Origin: Microvirga sp. 17 mud 1-3
GTDB taxonomy: Bacteria > Pseudomonadota > Alphaproteobacteria > Rhizobiales > Beijerinckiaceae
Assembly: GCF_003151255.1 (NCBI RefSeq)
Contig: NZ_CP029481.1
Span: forward strand, 1,488,001-1,552,000
DNA: 64,000 nucleotides
Reading direction: 5' to 3'
Part shown: in pieces, positions 26,510 through 34,755 of the stretch
Layout: each line of letters starts with the position of its first letter
How positions within the stretch are numbered: the first letter of the stretch is position 1
Position numbers and translations under genes: made by a program
Notes under the pieces: model-generated
Told to the model about the DNA's origin: nothing
Seen by the model: the letters and a program-made list of their open reading frames with translations, nothing else
Databases searched by the model: none

Positions 26510-27307
26510 ATGACAATCCTTGCCACGATGGCTCAGCACATCGATGTGATTGGTGAAGGTCTTCACCACGCATCGCTGAGTGCAAGCCACGCCGTCCACA
26601 GCCTGGGCATGGCTGCGGCAGACGGCGCACATGCAGGCCACGCCGCGGGACAGGCATCCGGCGACATGATCGTTCTCGCCCAGAACACAGCTCCCGCGGC
26701 TCCGGGCACGGCAGCGGACTTCGCGAACCGGGTGAAGAACGTCGCTCAGGAGGAGCAGCTTGGGTGGCTCTCCACAATCGGCCGCCATTTCATCGGCGTG
26801 TTCCAGCAGGGCGGTCAGGTCTTTACCGGATTTGTCACGGGCATCATCCCGACCCTGATCGTCCTGATGACGGCATTCTATGCCGTTACAGAAATCGTCG
26901 GCGAGCAGCGGGTGCACGGATTGGCGCGCGCAGCAGGACGAATTGCGCTGACCCGCTACACGGTCCTGCCCGTCATGGCGATGTTCTTCCTCACCAACCC
27001 CATGGCCTATACGTTCGGGACCTTCCTCGAGGAGAGGCACAAGCCGGCCTTCTACGATTCGGCGGTGTCGTTCTGCCATCCCATCACGGGCCTCTTCCCC
27101 CACGCTAATGCGGGCGAGTACTTCGTGTGGGGCGGTGTCCTGGTCGCTCTCCAGCAGCTTGAGGCTGCCGGGAAATTACCCTCCGGCTGGCATGTCAATC
27201 TTGCCGTCTGGTACTTCATCGTCGGCGTCGTGGTGATCTTCATCAGAGGCATCGTGACGGAAAAGATCACGCAGATCATGGCTCGCCGCGAAGGCGTGAA
27301 GCTCTGA
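26510..27307 (+). CDS. srlA: PTS glucitol/sorbitol-type permease IIC, with histidine-rich N-terminal extension
   Basis: The protein has 265 residues. Residues about 85-265 match the SrlA IIC component (GRHFIGVFQQGGQVFTGFVTGIIPTLIVLMTAFYAV, FGTFLEERHKPAFYDSAVSFCHPITGLFPHANAGEYFVWGG broken over helices). E. coli SrlA is about 187 residues; the extra N-terminal 80 residues are rich in His, Ala and Gly (LHHASLSASHAVHSLG, GAHAGHAAGQ) and are not part of the usual family. The protein forms half of the membrane channel with the IIB/C2 product of the next gene, 21 bases downstream. Confidence 0.9.
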   Translation: MTILATMAQHIDVIGEGLHHASLSASHAVHSLGMAAADGAHAGHAAGQASGDMIVLAQNTAPAAPGTAADFANRVKNVAQEEQLGWLSTIGRHFIGVFQQGGQVFTGFVTGIIPTLIVLMTAFYAVTEIVGEQRVHGLARAAGRIALTRYTVLPVMAMFFLTNPMAYTFGTFLEERHKPAFYDSAVSFCHPITGLFPHANAGEYFVWGGVLVALQQLEAAGKLPSGWHVNLAVWYFIVGVVVIFIRGIVTEKITQIMARREGVKL

Positions 27308-27328
27308 GCGGAATGTGGGAGGAGTGCC

Positions 27329-28348
27329 ATGACAAAGACATACAGAGCCGTACGTATCAATCACGGATCGGGTGGCTGGGGCGGCCCGCTGGTCATCAAG
27401 CCGACGGCGCAGAAGGATAAGATCGTCGCCGTTACCGGTGGCGGAATTCCCCCGCTGGCCCAGAAGCTCGCCGATATGACCGGCGCGACCGTCGTCGACG
27501 GCTTCCGGGCACCGCCCGTCGAGGGCGAAATCGCCGCGGTGGTGATCGATTGTGGCGGAACCGCGCGATGTGGCGTCTATCCGCGCAAGCGTATTCCGAC
27601 CGTGAACCTGACGCCCGTCGGGCAATCAGGACCGCTGGCTCAGTTCATCACGGAGGACATTTACGTCTCCGGCGTGAAGGAGGCCAACCTGTCCTTTGCG
27701 GATGACGAGGATATTCCGGCGCCTGCTTCCGCCGGCGCGAGCGACCTGTCGCCGTCGGTCGGCGAGGCTGCGGCCGAAGCCCGGTCGGACATGGCGCATT
27801 CCACCGCGCCTGCCAGCGGCTTCATCGGCATTGTGACCAGCGTCGGCCGCGTCATGGGCCGAGCCGTCGCGATCTTCTTCAACGCGGGCCGCCGGACAAT
27901 CGATCAGGTGATCCGTAACGTGCTGCCGTTCATGGCCTTCGTGACCATGCTCATCGGCATCATCCTGTATACCGGCATTGGCGACCTGCTAGCCCAACCC
28001 ATGGGGCCGCTCGCCAACAACATTATCGGCCTTGTCATCCTTGCGGCCATCTGCGGCTTGCCGTTCCTGTCGCCCGTGCTCGGGCCCGGGGCCGTCATCG
28101 CGCAGGTGATCGGCGTCGCGATCATCGGTCCGCAGATCGCCAACGGAACCATTGCGCCCGCAATGGCTCTGCCGGCGCTCTTTGCCTATAACGCCCAGGT
28201 CGGCTGCGACTTCGTACCCGTCGGTCTGGCCCTCGGAGAAGCCAAACCGAAGACGATCGAGATCGGCGTCCCGGCAGTTCTGCTCAGCCGTCAGATCACC
28301 GGGCCCATCGCGGTTCTGGTCGCCTACGGAGCGAGCTTCTTCCTCTAA
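27329..28348 (+). CDS. srlE: PTS glucitol/sorbitol-type IIB/IIC2 component
   Basis: The protein has 339 residues. The phosphorylated cysteine is Cys75 in the motif IDCGGTARCGVYPRKRIPT. Residues about 165-339 are membrane-embedded (VIRNVLPFMAFVTMLIGIILYTGIGDL and following). Length and architecture fit E. coli SrlE (about 319 residues). It transfers phosphate from IIA to the incoming alditol. It is the third gene of the gutM-srlAEB-ptsHI operon. Confidence 0.93.
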   Translation: MTKTYRAVRINHGSGGWGGPLVIKPTAQKDKIVAVTGGGIPPLAQKLADMTGATVVDGFRAPPVEGEIAAVVIDCGGTARCGVYPRKRIPTVNLTPVGQSGPLAQFITEDIYVSGVKEANLSFADDEDIPAPASAGASDLSPSVGEAAAEARSDMAHSTAPASGFIGIVTSVGRVMGRAVAIFFNAGRRTIDQVIRNVLPFMAFVTMLIGIILYTGIGDLLAQPMGPLANNIIGLVILAAICGLPFLSPVLGPGAVIAQVIGVAIIGPQIANGTIAPAMALPALFAYNAQVGCDFVPVGLALGEAKPKTIEIGVPAVLLSRQITGPIAVLVAYGASFFL

Positions 28349-28363
28349 ACAGAAAAGAGACCC

Positions 28364-28750
28364 ATGACAGTTTTCTACCAGACGAAGATCACGGATGTCG
28401 GTCCTGAAGTCGCCGAACTGATCGAAGGCGGCGTCCTGATCCTCTACGCGGTGGGGGCTCCGCCGGAGCTGGCCGAGGTATCGGTGCTGCACAAAGTTGA
28501 GACCGGACCCACTGTAGAGGCTCCGCCGGTTGGAGCAGAGCTTCGCATTGGTGACGTCTCGGCAGCGTTGACGGCTATCGGTGAGCTGGCATGGAAGAAA
28601 GTTGCGGATATCGGCCACGTCGTGATCAATTTCGACGGGGCCGATACCGCTGGCCGGCCGGGAGAGCTCTGCGCCTCCAAGGTCGATGCCGCCATTCTGC
28701 TCAAAGCCCTTGCGCCAGGAGCCGCGATCGCGATCCGATCCGCCGCTTAA
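28364..28750 (+). CDS. srlB: PTS glucitol/sorbitol-type IIA component
   Basis: The protein has 128 residues, a typical IIA-Gut length. The phospho-accepting histidine is His43 in SVLHKVE, the same position as in E. coli SrlB. It accepts phosphate from the HPr domain encoded by the next gene and passes it to Cys75 of the IIB component. It lies 15 bases after srlE. Confidence 0.9.
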   Translation: MTVFYQTKITDVGPEVAELIEGGVLILYAVGAPPELAEVSVLHKVETGPTVEAPPVGAELRIGDVSAALTAIGELAWKKVADIGHVVINFDGADTAGRPGELCASKVDAAILLKALAPGAAIAIRSAA

Positions 28751-28760
28751 CGAGCGAACG

Positions 28761-28811
28761 CTGATTCATTTGAGAGTTTATGCGGCGCTCCGCGCGCCGC
28801 CTCTGATTCAT
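28761..28811 (+). repeat. short direct repeat flanking a hairpin before ptsHI
   Basis: CTGATTCATT occurs at 28761-28770 and again at 28802-28811. Between them lies a hairpin, GCGGCG (28782-28787) with CGCCGC (28795-28800). The element sits between srlB and the HPr-EI gene and could tune expression of the latter. Confidence 0.4.
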
Positions 28812-28823
28812 TGGAGAAGAGCG

Positions 28824-30779
28824 ATGCAGATCGAGCGAGCCGTTTGCGTCAGAGTTCGCGACGGCCTTCATGCCCGTCCCGCGACACAGTTCGTCAAGCT
28901 CGCGAAAAGCTTCCAGTCCGATATCGAGATTGTCCGAGACGGACAGGGTGTCAATGCGAAGAGCTCCGTCAAGCTGATGCTTCTCGGCATCAAGGAGAAT
29001 GATGAACTCGTTCTGCGTGCAAGCGGCGAGGATGCCGCCACGGCCATGGATGCGCTCAGCCGTTTCATGGAGACGCCGGACGCAGGGTTGGACGTTGGAG
29101 CGCCAGACGCGCATGCGTCAGCTGCTCCCTCACAGGAAACCAGGCCACCGAAACCATCCTTGTCGGAAGAGCCACGAGGCATTCCGGCGAGCGAAGGGAC
29201 GGCCTTGGGGCCCGTCCACCACTTCTTCCACGATCCGTTGAAGGTCGAGCGACGCCAAGTGCATCCGGACCAGATCGAGGCGGAAATCCTGCGCTACGAG
29301 GAGGCTGTCGCACGGACGGCTTTGGTCCTTGCGGAGGAGCGCAAACGGGCGGACCTCAAGCCAGAGGATCTTCAAATCATCAATGCGCTGATCGACGTGG
29401 CGCACGATGCGGAACTCGTCGGGCAGGTGAAGGGCAGGATCGGGAGCGGTGAGGATGCTGTCTATGCGACCCTCGCGGCCGGAGATGATCTTGCCCGCTC
29501 CTTCGAAGCCATGAGCGATCCTTACATAAGGGCCCGTGCCGAGGATATCAGAGGCATTACGAGAAATGTGGCCCTGACGCTGCTTGGACGCCGCGAAGCA
29601 ACGCTCGCGGATGTGGCGGAGGGCGCAATCATCGTAGCGGAGGAGATCAGTGCCTGGGATTTCGCGAAGGCGCCGATCGGACGCATTGCGGGACTTCTCT
29701 GCACCAAAGGGTCTTCGACCTCGCATATCGCCATTATGGCGCGCACCCACGGCCTTCCGGCTGTGCTCGGGTATCCCGGTTCCGTCGAGGCGCTCCGCAG
29801 AGCGAAGACCGCTGCGATCGACGGCCATACGGGCGAGGTGGTGCTGGATCCGTCGGAATGGGTAGTAGCGACCTTCCGCGCTCGGATCGACAAGGAGGCG
29901 GAGGCCCGCGCACAGCTGGCGCGCTATTCTCACATGGAGCCGCGAACCCGTGACGGAACGCTGATCGAGGTTGCGGCCAATCTCGGCTCCCTCAGCGAGA
30001 TCGACGCTGCTCTGAAGGCCGGTGCCATGGGCGTCGGGCTGTTCCGCACGGAGCTCCTTTTCATGGAGCGCAAGGTGCTGCCGACGGAGGATGAGCAGGC
30101 GGACATCTATACCGAGCTCGCGCGCGCGTTCGCGCCGCATCCGGTCATCGTCCGCACGCTCGATATCGGCGGCGATAAGCCGATTGCGGGTATTGATTTT
30201 CCCGAGGAAGCCAATCCCTTCCTGGGCTGGCGCGGAATTCGCATGTGCCTGGACCGGCTCGATATCTTCCGGCCGCAACTGAAGGCTCTCCTGCGGGCCG
30301 CGACCGTCGGCAACATCAAGATCATGGTACCCATGATTTCCGACGTATCGGAGCTCAAAGCCGTGAAGGCGCTGCTGGATGAGTGCAGAATGGAACTACG
30401 GAACCAGGGAATTCCATACGGGGATGCTGAGCTCGGTGTCATGATGGAAACGCCAGCAGCCGCCCTCGGGGCCGACGAGCTGGCGGCCGAGGCGGACTTC
30501 TTCTCGATTGGGACCAATGACCTGACCCAATACATTATGGCGGCAGACCGCCTGAACGCTCGCCTCGTCAATCTTAACCGGGCGGATCACCCCGCTGTGA
30601 TGAAGGCGATCGACCTCATCTGCCAGGCAGCGAAGGGAGGTGGGATCTGGGTCGGTATCTGCGGAGAGGCCGCGGCCCGCGAGGACCTGATCCCGGAATT
30701 CGTCCGTATGGGCGTCACCGAACTGAGCATGAGCCCGGCCTCGATCCCGAGAGCCAAGAAGCGCATCATCGAGTTGTGA
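28824..30779 (+). CDS. ptsHI: fused HPr-Enzyme I phosphotransferase
   Basis: The protein has 651 residues from the ATG at 28824 (GGAGAAGAG upstream). Residues 1-88 are HPr with active His16 in RDGLHARPA and the regulatory serine region NAKSSVKL. A 25-residue linker leads to Enzyme I: catalytic His in KGSSTSHIAIMAR, PEP-binding GVGLFRTELLFMER and EARP segment, and the C-terminal active-site Cys in GICGEAA. It uses PEP to energise the glucitol-type PTS in the same operon and presumably the galactitol-type PTS nearby. Alphaproteobacteria mostly carry only the regulatory nitrogen PTS, so a dedicated sugar HPr-EI fusion marks this as a specialised uptake locus. Confidence 0.95.
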   Translation: MQIERAVCVRVRDGLHARPATQFVKLAKSFQSDIEIVRDGQGVNAKSSVKLMLLGIKENDELVLRASGEDAATAMDALSRFMETPDAGLDVGAPDAHASAAPSQETRPPKPSLSEEPRGIPASEGTALGPVHHFFHDPLKVERRQVHPDQIEAEILRYEEAVARTALVLAEERKRADLKPEDLQIINALIDVAHDAELVGQVKGRIGSGEDAVYATLAAGDDLARSFEAMSDPYIRARAEDIRGITRNVALTLLGRREATLADVAEGAIIVAEEISAWDFAKAPIGRIAGLLCTKGSSTSHIAIMARTHGLPAVLGYPGSVEALRRAKTAAIDGHTGEVVLDPSEWVVATFRARIDKEAEARAQLARYSHMEPRTRDGTLIEVAANLGSLSEIDAALKAGAMGVGLFRTELLFMERKVLPTEDEQADIYTELARAFAPHPVIVRTLDIGGDKPIAGIDFPEEANPFLGWRGIRMCLDRLDIFRPQLKALLRAATVGNIKIMVPMISDVSELKAVKALLDECRMELRNQGIPYGDAELGVMMETPAAALGADELAAEADFFSIGTNDLTQYIMAADRLNARLVNLNRADHPAVMKAIDLICQAAKGGGIWVGICGEAAAREDLIPEFVRMGVTELSMSPASIPRAKKRIIEL

Positions 30780-30813
30780 GTTCCCTCTCGGACCGGGAGG
30801 CCCGGTTCGGGAC

Positions 30814-31848
30814 CTATGAAAGCTGAGAGGGCGGTACGCCGACAGCCGAGAGCACAGAAGCGGCCGTGACTTCATCCGTGATGAAGACCGTCGGCTTCAC
30901 CATGCGAATGGCACCGATGATCGCATCGATCTTGCTTGGCCCCCCAGAGGTCAGAATCCGGTTCGGCGCTCCCGCGAGGCTTTCGACCGGAATGGCCATG
31001 ACGCGCTCGTTCACGGGATGATCGACGAGGCGGCCGTCGAGGCCGTAGAAGAAGTAGAGCAGGTCGCCAACGGCGCCCTCTTTAATCAGCTCCAGCCGAT
31101 CCTGTTCGGAGAAATAGCCGAACCGATAGGCGGTGGCGTCCGGGTTCATGCCACCGACGCTCAGTAGCACCGCATCGAGCGAGCGTCCTACTTCGAAGAT
31201 CTCGGACAGGCCGCATCGCTCGATGAGGGCGTGCTTAGTCTCGACGCTGTCAACCAGAGCCGGGGCAGGGAGCAGGAAGCACTCCGACTGGAGAAGCCTG
31301 GAGAACTGCCATGCAAACTCGGTCGGGTTGTACTGCTTGGCCTTCACGATGCCTCCCAACAGGGAGACGACGGAGATATCGGGGATCTGGCGGTCACTGA
31401 TGAAAGCAAGCGATTGCAGCAGGGTCTTGCCCCAGCCGACGCCGATCTTCATGCCCGGCTGCAAGAACTCGGAAATGAACTGTCCCGTGGCCGCTGCAAT
31501 CGTACGGGTGGGGTCAGCATCCTTGGACGAGACGGGAGCCACGATGACCTCCCCGATGCCGAAAGCTCTCTCTAGTGCCATCTCAAGCGACGTCAGTTCA
31601 GAGACGGCACGGCTGAGGGTGATGCGGACCTCATGGAGGTTCCGTGCATCCGACAGAAGCCGCACGACGGTCACGCGACCGATGCCCAGGGCGTCTGCAA
31701 TCGCGCTCTGAGTCATCTCTTCGACGTGGTACATCCAGGCGGCACGAAGCCTGAGCCGGTCCGATCGACGGCCAACGGGCATGGGAGCAGTGTCGGTATC
31801 GGCTGACGCAGCAGCGGCGTTTTTCTTTCGCGCTTTGTTCTCGGTCAT
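30814..31848 (-). CDS. SorC/DeoR-family sugar-binding transcriptional regulator
   Basis: The protein has 344 residues. A helix-turn-helix (AWMYHVEEMTQSAIADALGIGRVTVVRLLSDAR) is followed by a SorC-type sugar-phosphate sensor domain (GVGWGKTLLQSLA, SLLGGIVKAKQYNPTEFAWQ, DHPVNERVMAIPVESLAGAPNRILTSGG). It is convergent with the gutM-ptsHI operon and divergent from the galactitol-type PTS. The shared 11-bp motif before all three operons of the region suggests that it controls them together, with a phosphorylated pathway intermediate as inducer (inference). Confidence 0.92.
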   Translation of the reverse strand: MTENKARKKNAAAASADTDTAPMPVGRRSDRLRLRAAWMYHVEEMTQSAIADALGIGRVTVVRLLSDARNLHEVRITLSRAVSELTSLEMALERAFGIGEVIVAPVSSKDADPTRTIAAATGQFISEFLQPGMKIGVGWGKTLLQSLAFISDRQIPDISVVSLLGGIVKAKQYNPTEFAWQFSRLLQSECFLLPAPALVDSVETKHALIERCGLSEIFEVGRSLDAVLLSVGGMNPDATAYRFGYFSEQDRLELIKEGAVGDLLYFFYGLDGRLVDHPVNERVMAIPVESLAGAPNRILTSGGPSKIDAIIGAIRMVKPTVFITDEVTAASVLSAVGVPPSQLS

Positions 31849-31899
31849 GGCAGATTTCTAGCCTGGGCTCGCAAGAAATACAACGGCGAGTACTTCAGC

Positions 31900-31910
31900 T
31901 GAACATATTG
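31900..31910 (+). promoter_or_regulatory. 11-bp motif, copy 3 (TGAACATATTG)
   Basis: It differs at one base from the copies at 25488 and 25909. It overlaps a 10-bp palindrome, TTCAGCTGAA at 31894-31903, in the divergent region between the SorC regulator and the galactitol-type PTS operon. Confidence 0.5.
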
Positions 31911-32029
31911 CGCAGTAGATAGACGAATGATCTAATCAATTCTCTAGAGCCGGATATCCGGTCCGCGCATGTCGCTAACCGGTCAAAGAACGCCGGGTGG
32001 TAAATGGAGCCAGTCGGGAGGAAGAGGCC

Positions 32030-33457
32030 ATGGACGGCATACTGACAGCCTTCAAAGGTGTCGTGGATACCCTCGGTGCAACGGTTTTGCTGCCGATCAT
32101 CATTTTCATCATTGCGCTGGTGCTCGGTGCGCGTCCAGGCAGGGCGTTTCGGGCCGGCCTGACCATCGGCATTGCCTTCATCGGCATCAATCTCGTGCTG
32201 GGGCTGATGCTGACCACCCTTGGCGAAGTCGCCCAAGCCATCGTCAAGAATACCGGGATGCAGCGGGACATTGTGGATGTCGGCTGGCCTTCCGCGGCGG
32301 CCATCGCGTTCGGGTCGTCCGTCGGCCTGTGGGTGATCCCCATCGGCATCATCGTCAATATCGCCCTGTTGCTCGTAGGCCTGACACGAACGCTCAATGT
32401 TGACGTCTGGAATTTCTGGCACTTCGCCTTTGTAGGCTCGCTCGTGGTCGCCGCGACCGGGAGCCTGGGCTACGGCCTCGCGGCAGCTGCCCTTATGGCA
32501 GCCCTGGCGCTCGTGCTTGCGGACTGGACCGCCAAGGGCGTGCAGCGCTTCTATGGGGTGCCCGGGGTGTCAGTGCCTCACCTCGCGTCTGCGCAGATCG
32601 TGCCGATCGCGATCGTCCTGAACTGGATCATGGATCGCATTCCCGGCATCAACACCATCCAGCTTGATACCGATACGGTGCAGAAGAGGCTCGGCGTCTT
32701 CGGCGAGCCGATCGTCCTCGGTCTCGTCATCGGCCTGGTGCTCGGCTTCGCGGCCTACTACAACGCCGGCGATGCAGGCACCGTCCTCTCGAAGGTCCTG
32801 AAGACCGGCATCAATCTGGCGGCCGTGATGCTGCTGCTGCCAAGAATGGTCAAAATCCTCATGGAGGGCCTTATCCCGGTTTCCGAAGCGGCACGGGAAT
32901 TCGTGCAGAAGCGGGCCGGCGACCGGGAGATCCATGTGGGCCTGGATTCGGCGATCCTGATCGGCCACCCGGCCGCGATCGCCAGTTCTCTCGTCCTGGT
33001 GCCGGTTGCGATCGTGCTGTCAATCATTCTTCCGGCAAACCGGATCATTCTGTTCGCGGACCTCGCGGTTATTCCGTTCGTCGTTGCCATGACGGCTCCG
33101 ATCGTCAACGGAAACGTCTTCCGGATGATCGTCATCGGGGCGATTACACTGACGGTCGGCTTCTACGTAGGCATGGCACTGTCGCCGCTCATGACATCGA
33201 CCGCGCAGACGGCAGGGTTCCAGATCCCGGCCAACGCGACGCTCATCACAAGCGTCGTCGACGGCTTCCTCTACATCCCCTACCTCGTGATCAGTGCCAT
33301 TTCGGCGCTGGGCTGGCTCGGTGTCGGGCTGGTTCTCGTTGCGGTCGCGGCTCTCCTCTTCGGCTTCCGGTCTGCACCGCGGGCATGGGAGCGCATGGCC
33401 GGGGCCGAGCCGACGGAGCCCGTCATCCAGACCCGCGCCACAATGCCGGCGGAGTAG
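32030..33457 (+). CDS. gatC: PTS galactitol-type IIC component
   Basis: The protein has 475 residues from the ATG at 32030, behind a GGGAGGAAGAGG ribosome-binding site. It has about ten membrane helices and GatC features: LGATVLLPIIIFIIALVLGARPGRAFRAGL at the N-terminus, SVPHLASAQIVPIAIVLNWIMDRIPG and FGEPIVLGLVIGLVLGFAAYY in the middle. GatC-type permeases import galactitol and other alditols. Three bases separate its stop from the IIA gene. Confidence 0.93.
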   Translation: MDGILTAFKGVVDTLGATVLLPIIIFIIALVLGARPGRAFRAGLTIGIAFIGINLVLGLMLTTLGEVAQAIVKNTGMQRDIVDVGWPSAAAIAFGSSVGLWVIPIGIIVNIALLLVGLTRTLNVDVWNFWHFAFVGSLVVAATGSLGYGLAAAALMAALALVLADWTAKGVQRFYGVPGVSVPHLASAQIVPIAIVLNWIMDRIPGINTIQLDTDTVQKRLGVFGEPIVLGLVIGLVLGFAAYYNAGDAGTVLSKVLKTGINLAAVMLLLPRMVKILMEGLIPVSEAAREFVQKRAGDREIHVGLDSAILIGHPAAIASSLVLVPVAIVLSIILPANRIILFADLAVIPFVVAMTAPIVNGNVFRMIVIGAITLTVGFYVGMALSPLMTSTAQTAGFQIPANATLITSVVDGFLYIPYLVISAISALGWLGVGLVLVAVAALLFGFRSAPRAWERMAGAEPTEPVIQTRATMPAE

Positions 33458-33460
33458 GGC

Positions 33461-33922
33461 ATGGCTGTCGATTTTCGATCGATCCTCTCTCCCCAGGCCA
33501 TGTGCCTGGGGATATCGGCCAGATCATCAGACGAAGTGATCAGGCTTTTGGGAGAGCGGCTCATTGCTCTCGGAAAGGTCAAGGCTGATTACCCGGATGC
33601 GCTGATCTCCCGTGAGAGCACCATGCCCACCGGACTGCCTCTCGGCACGATCAACGTAGCCGTTCCCCATTCCGATCCTGTGCATGTCGTTGCTCCGGCC
33701 ATCGCATTGGCCACTCTGGAAGAGCCCGTCTCCTTTGGCAGCATGGATGACCCTGAGGACAGAATTCCAGTCCAGATTGTCATTGCCCTGGCATTGACCG
33801 ACAAGGATGCGCAGATCGAAATGCTGCAGGCCGTTGCAGGCTTTATCCAAAACCCGGGAGCTCTGGCCGCCCTTGCCGAGGCAAGGACGCCCGAGGAGGC
33901 ATTCTCGGCCCTTCCAACCTGA
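33461..33922 (+). CDS. gatA: PTS IIA component, galactitol/fructose type
   Basis: The protein has 153 residues and the mannitol/fructose/galactitol IIA fold. The phospho-accepting histidine is His70 in INVAVPHSDPVHV, preceded by RESTMPTGLPLG. It takes phosphate from HPr, most likely the HPr-EI fusion at 28824. Confidence 0.92.
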   Translation: MAVDFRSILSPQAMCLGISARSSDEVIRLLGERLIALGKVKADYPDALISRESTMPTGLPLGTINVAVPHSDPVHVVAPAIALATLEEPVSFGSMDDPEDRIPVQIVIALALTDKDAQIEMLQAVAGFIQNPGALAALAEARTPEEAFSALPT

Positions 33923-33937
33923 AAAGTGAGTTTTTCT

Positions 33938-34225
33938 ATGGCTCAGCCCAAAGTCGTTCTGGTCGCCTGCGGAACAGCGGTCGCAACATCAACCGTCGTT
34001 GCGCTTGCAATCGAGGAGGCCATGGCGGAACGGGGTATTCCTGTCGTGATCCGCCAGTGCAAGGCAACTGAGGTTCGCAGCATGGTTGCCGATGTCGACA
34101 TCGTGGTTGCGACGACTCCGGTGCCAGACGATCTTGGCAAGCCGACATTCAAGGGCCTTCCGTTCCTCACCGGTATCGGAAAGAGCCAAGTGCTGGACGA
34201 TATTGAGAAGGCGCTGCGGAGCTAA
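33938..34225 (+). CDS. gatB: PTS IIB component, galactitol type
   Basis: The protein has 95 residues. The phosphorylated cysteine is Cys11 in VVLVACGTAVATSTVVA, the P-loop of GatB-type IIB. The ATG at 33938 has an AAGTGAG site upstream; a GTG at 33926 is also in frame. It is the last gene of the operon. No polyol-phosphate dehydrogenase or kinase follows, unlike typical galactitol operons. Confidence 0.9.
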   Translation: MAQPKVVLVACGTAVATSTVVALAIEEAMAERGIPVVIRQCKATEVRSMVADVDIVVATTPVPDDLGKPTFKGLPFLTGIGKSQVLDDIEKALRS

Positions 34226-34755
34226 CCGGTTAAGACGCTTACCGGGACGCTGTGAACCCGCCGTCCCTTCCTGGATGCAAGGGAAGGAGACTGCGTAAGG
34301 TATGGATGCGGACCTGCATCCGTGTGGGTCGGTGATAGCCTGATCTATTTTCGTCGGTGACCAAACGGGCTCCCTGTCATCACATCGGGGTTTGGAGCTC
34401 GGTGTATGGGTTAAGCTTGTGGAACTGCAGGCGTGCTGCCGAGCTGCCGAGCTTTATGTATCGACGTATCGTTGCGATGAAGGAAGGCATTCATTGCCCA
34501 CCTTCATATCGTCCTGAGCCCACATGAGCTGATGCGACCTTCAAAGGCGAGCCGGTTCCAGATAGGATGGCGATGTTTGAGCCATTCTACACTAATCAGT
34601 TACCATGGATGGATCAGGGTCATCCAAAGACATGGCGGATGCATGATCGAATGTGCGGCGCGACCTATCTATAAGGCTCGCAACTATCGAGGACCACCAA
34701 TCGTAACGGGATATCGTGAGATGTCCCGTTCTTCCTTTTAAAGGCGTAGTCAATC
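34226..34755. other. gene-free stretch between the PTS operon and the c-di-GMP/DSF module
   Basis: 530 bp with no supported gene. A hairpin TCCCTT...AAGGGA lies near 34263-34286 and may end the PTS operon. A 69-codon open frame at 34532-34741 lacks a ribosome-binding site and recognisable features. The promoter of the gene at 34756 should lie in the right half. Confidence 0.5.

Noticed and set aside
34532..34741. 69-codon open frame before the c-di-GMP enzyme
   Set aside because: It has no ribosome-binding site and no recognisable features.
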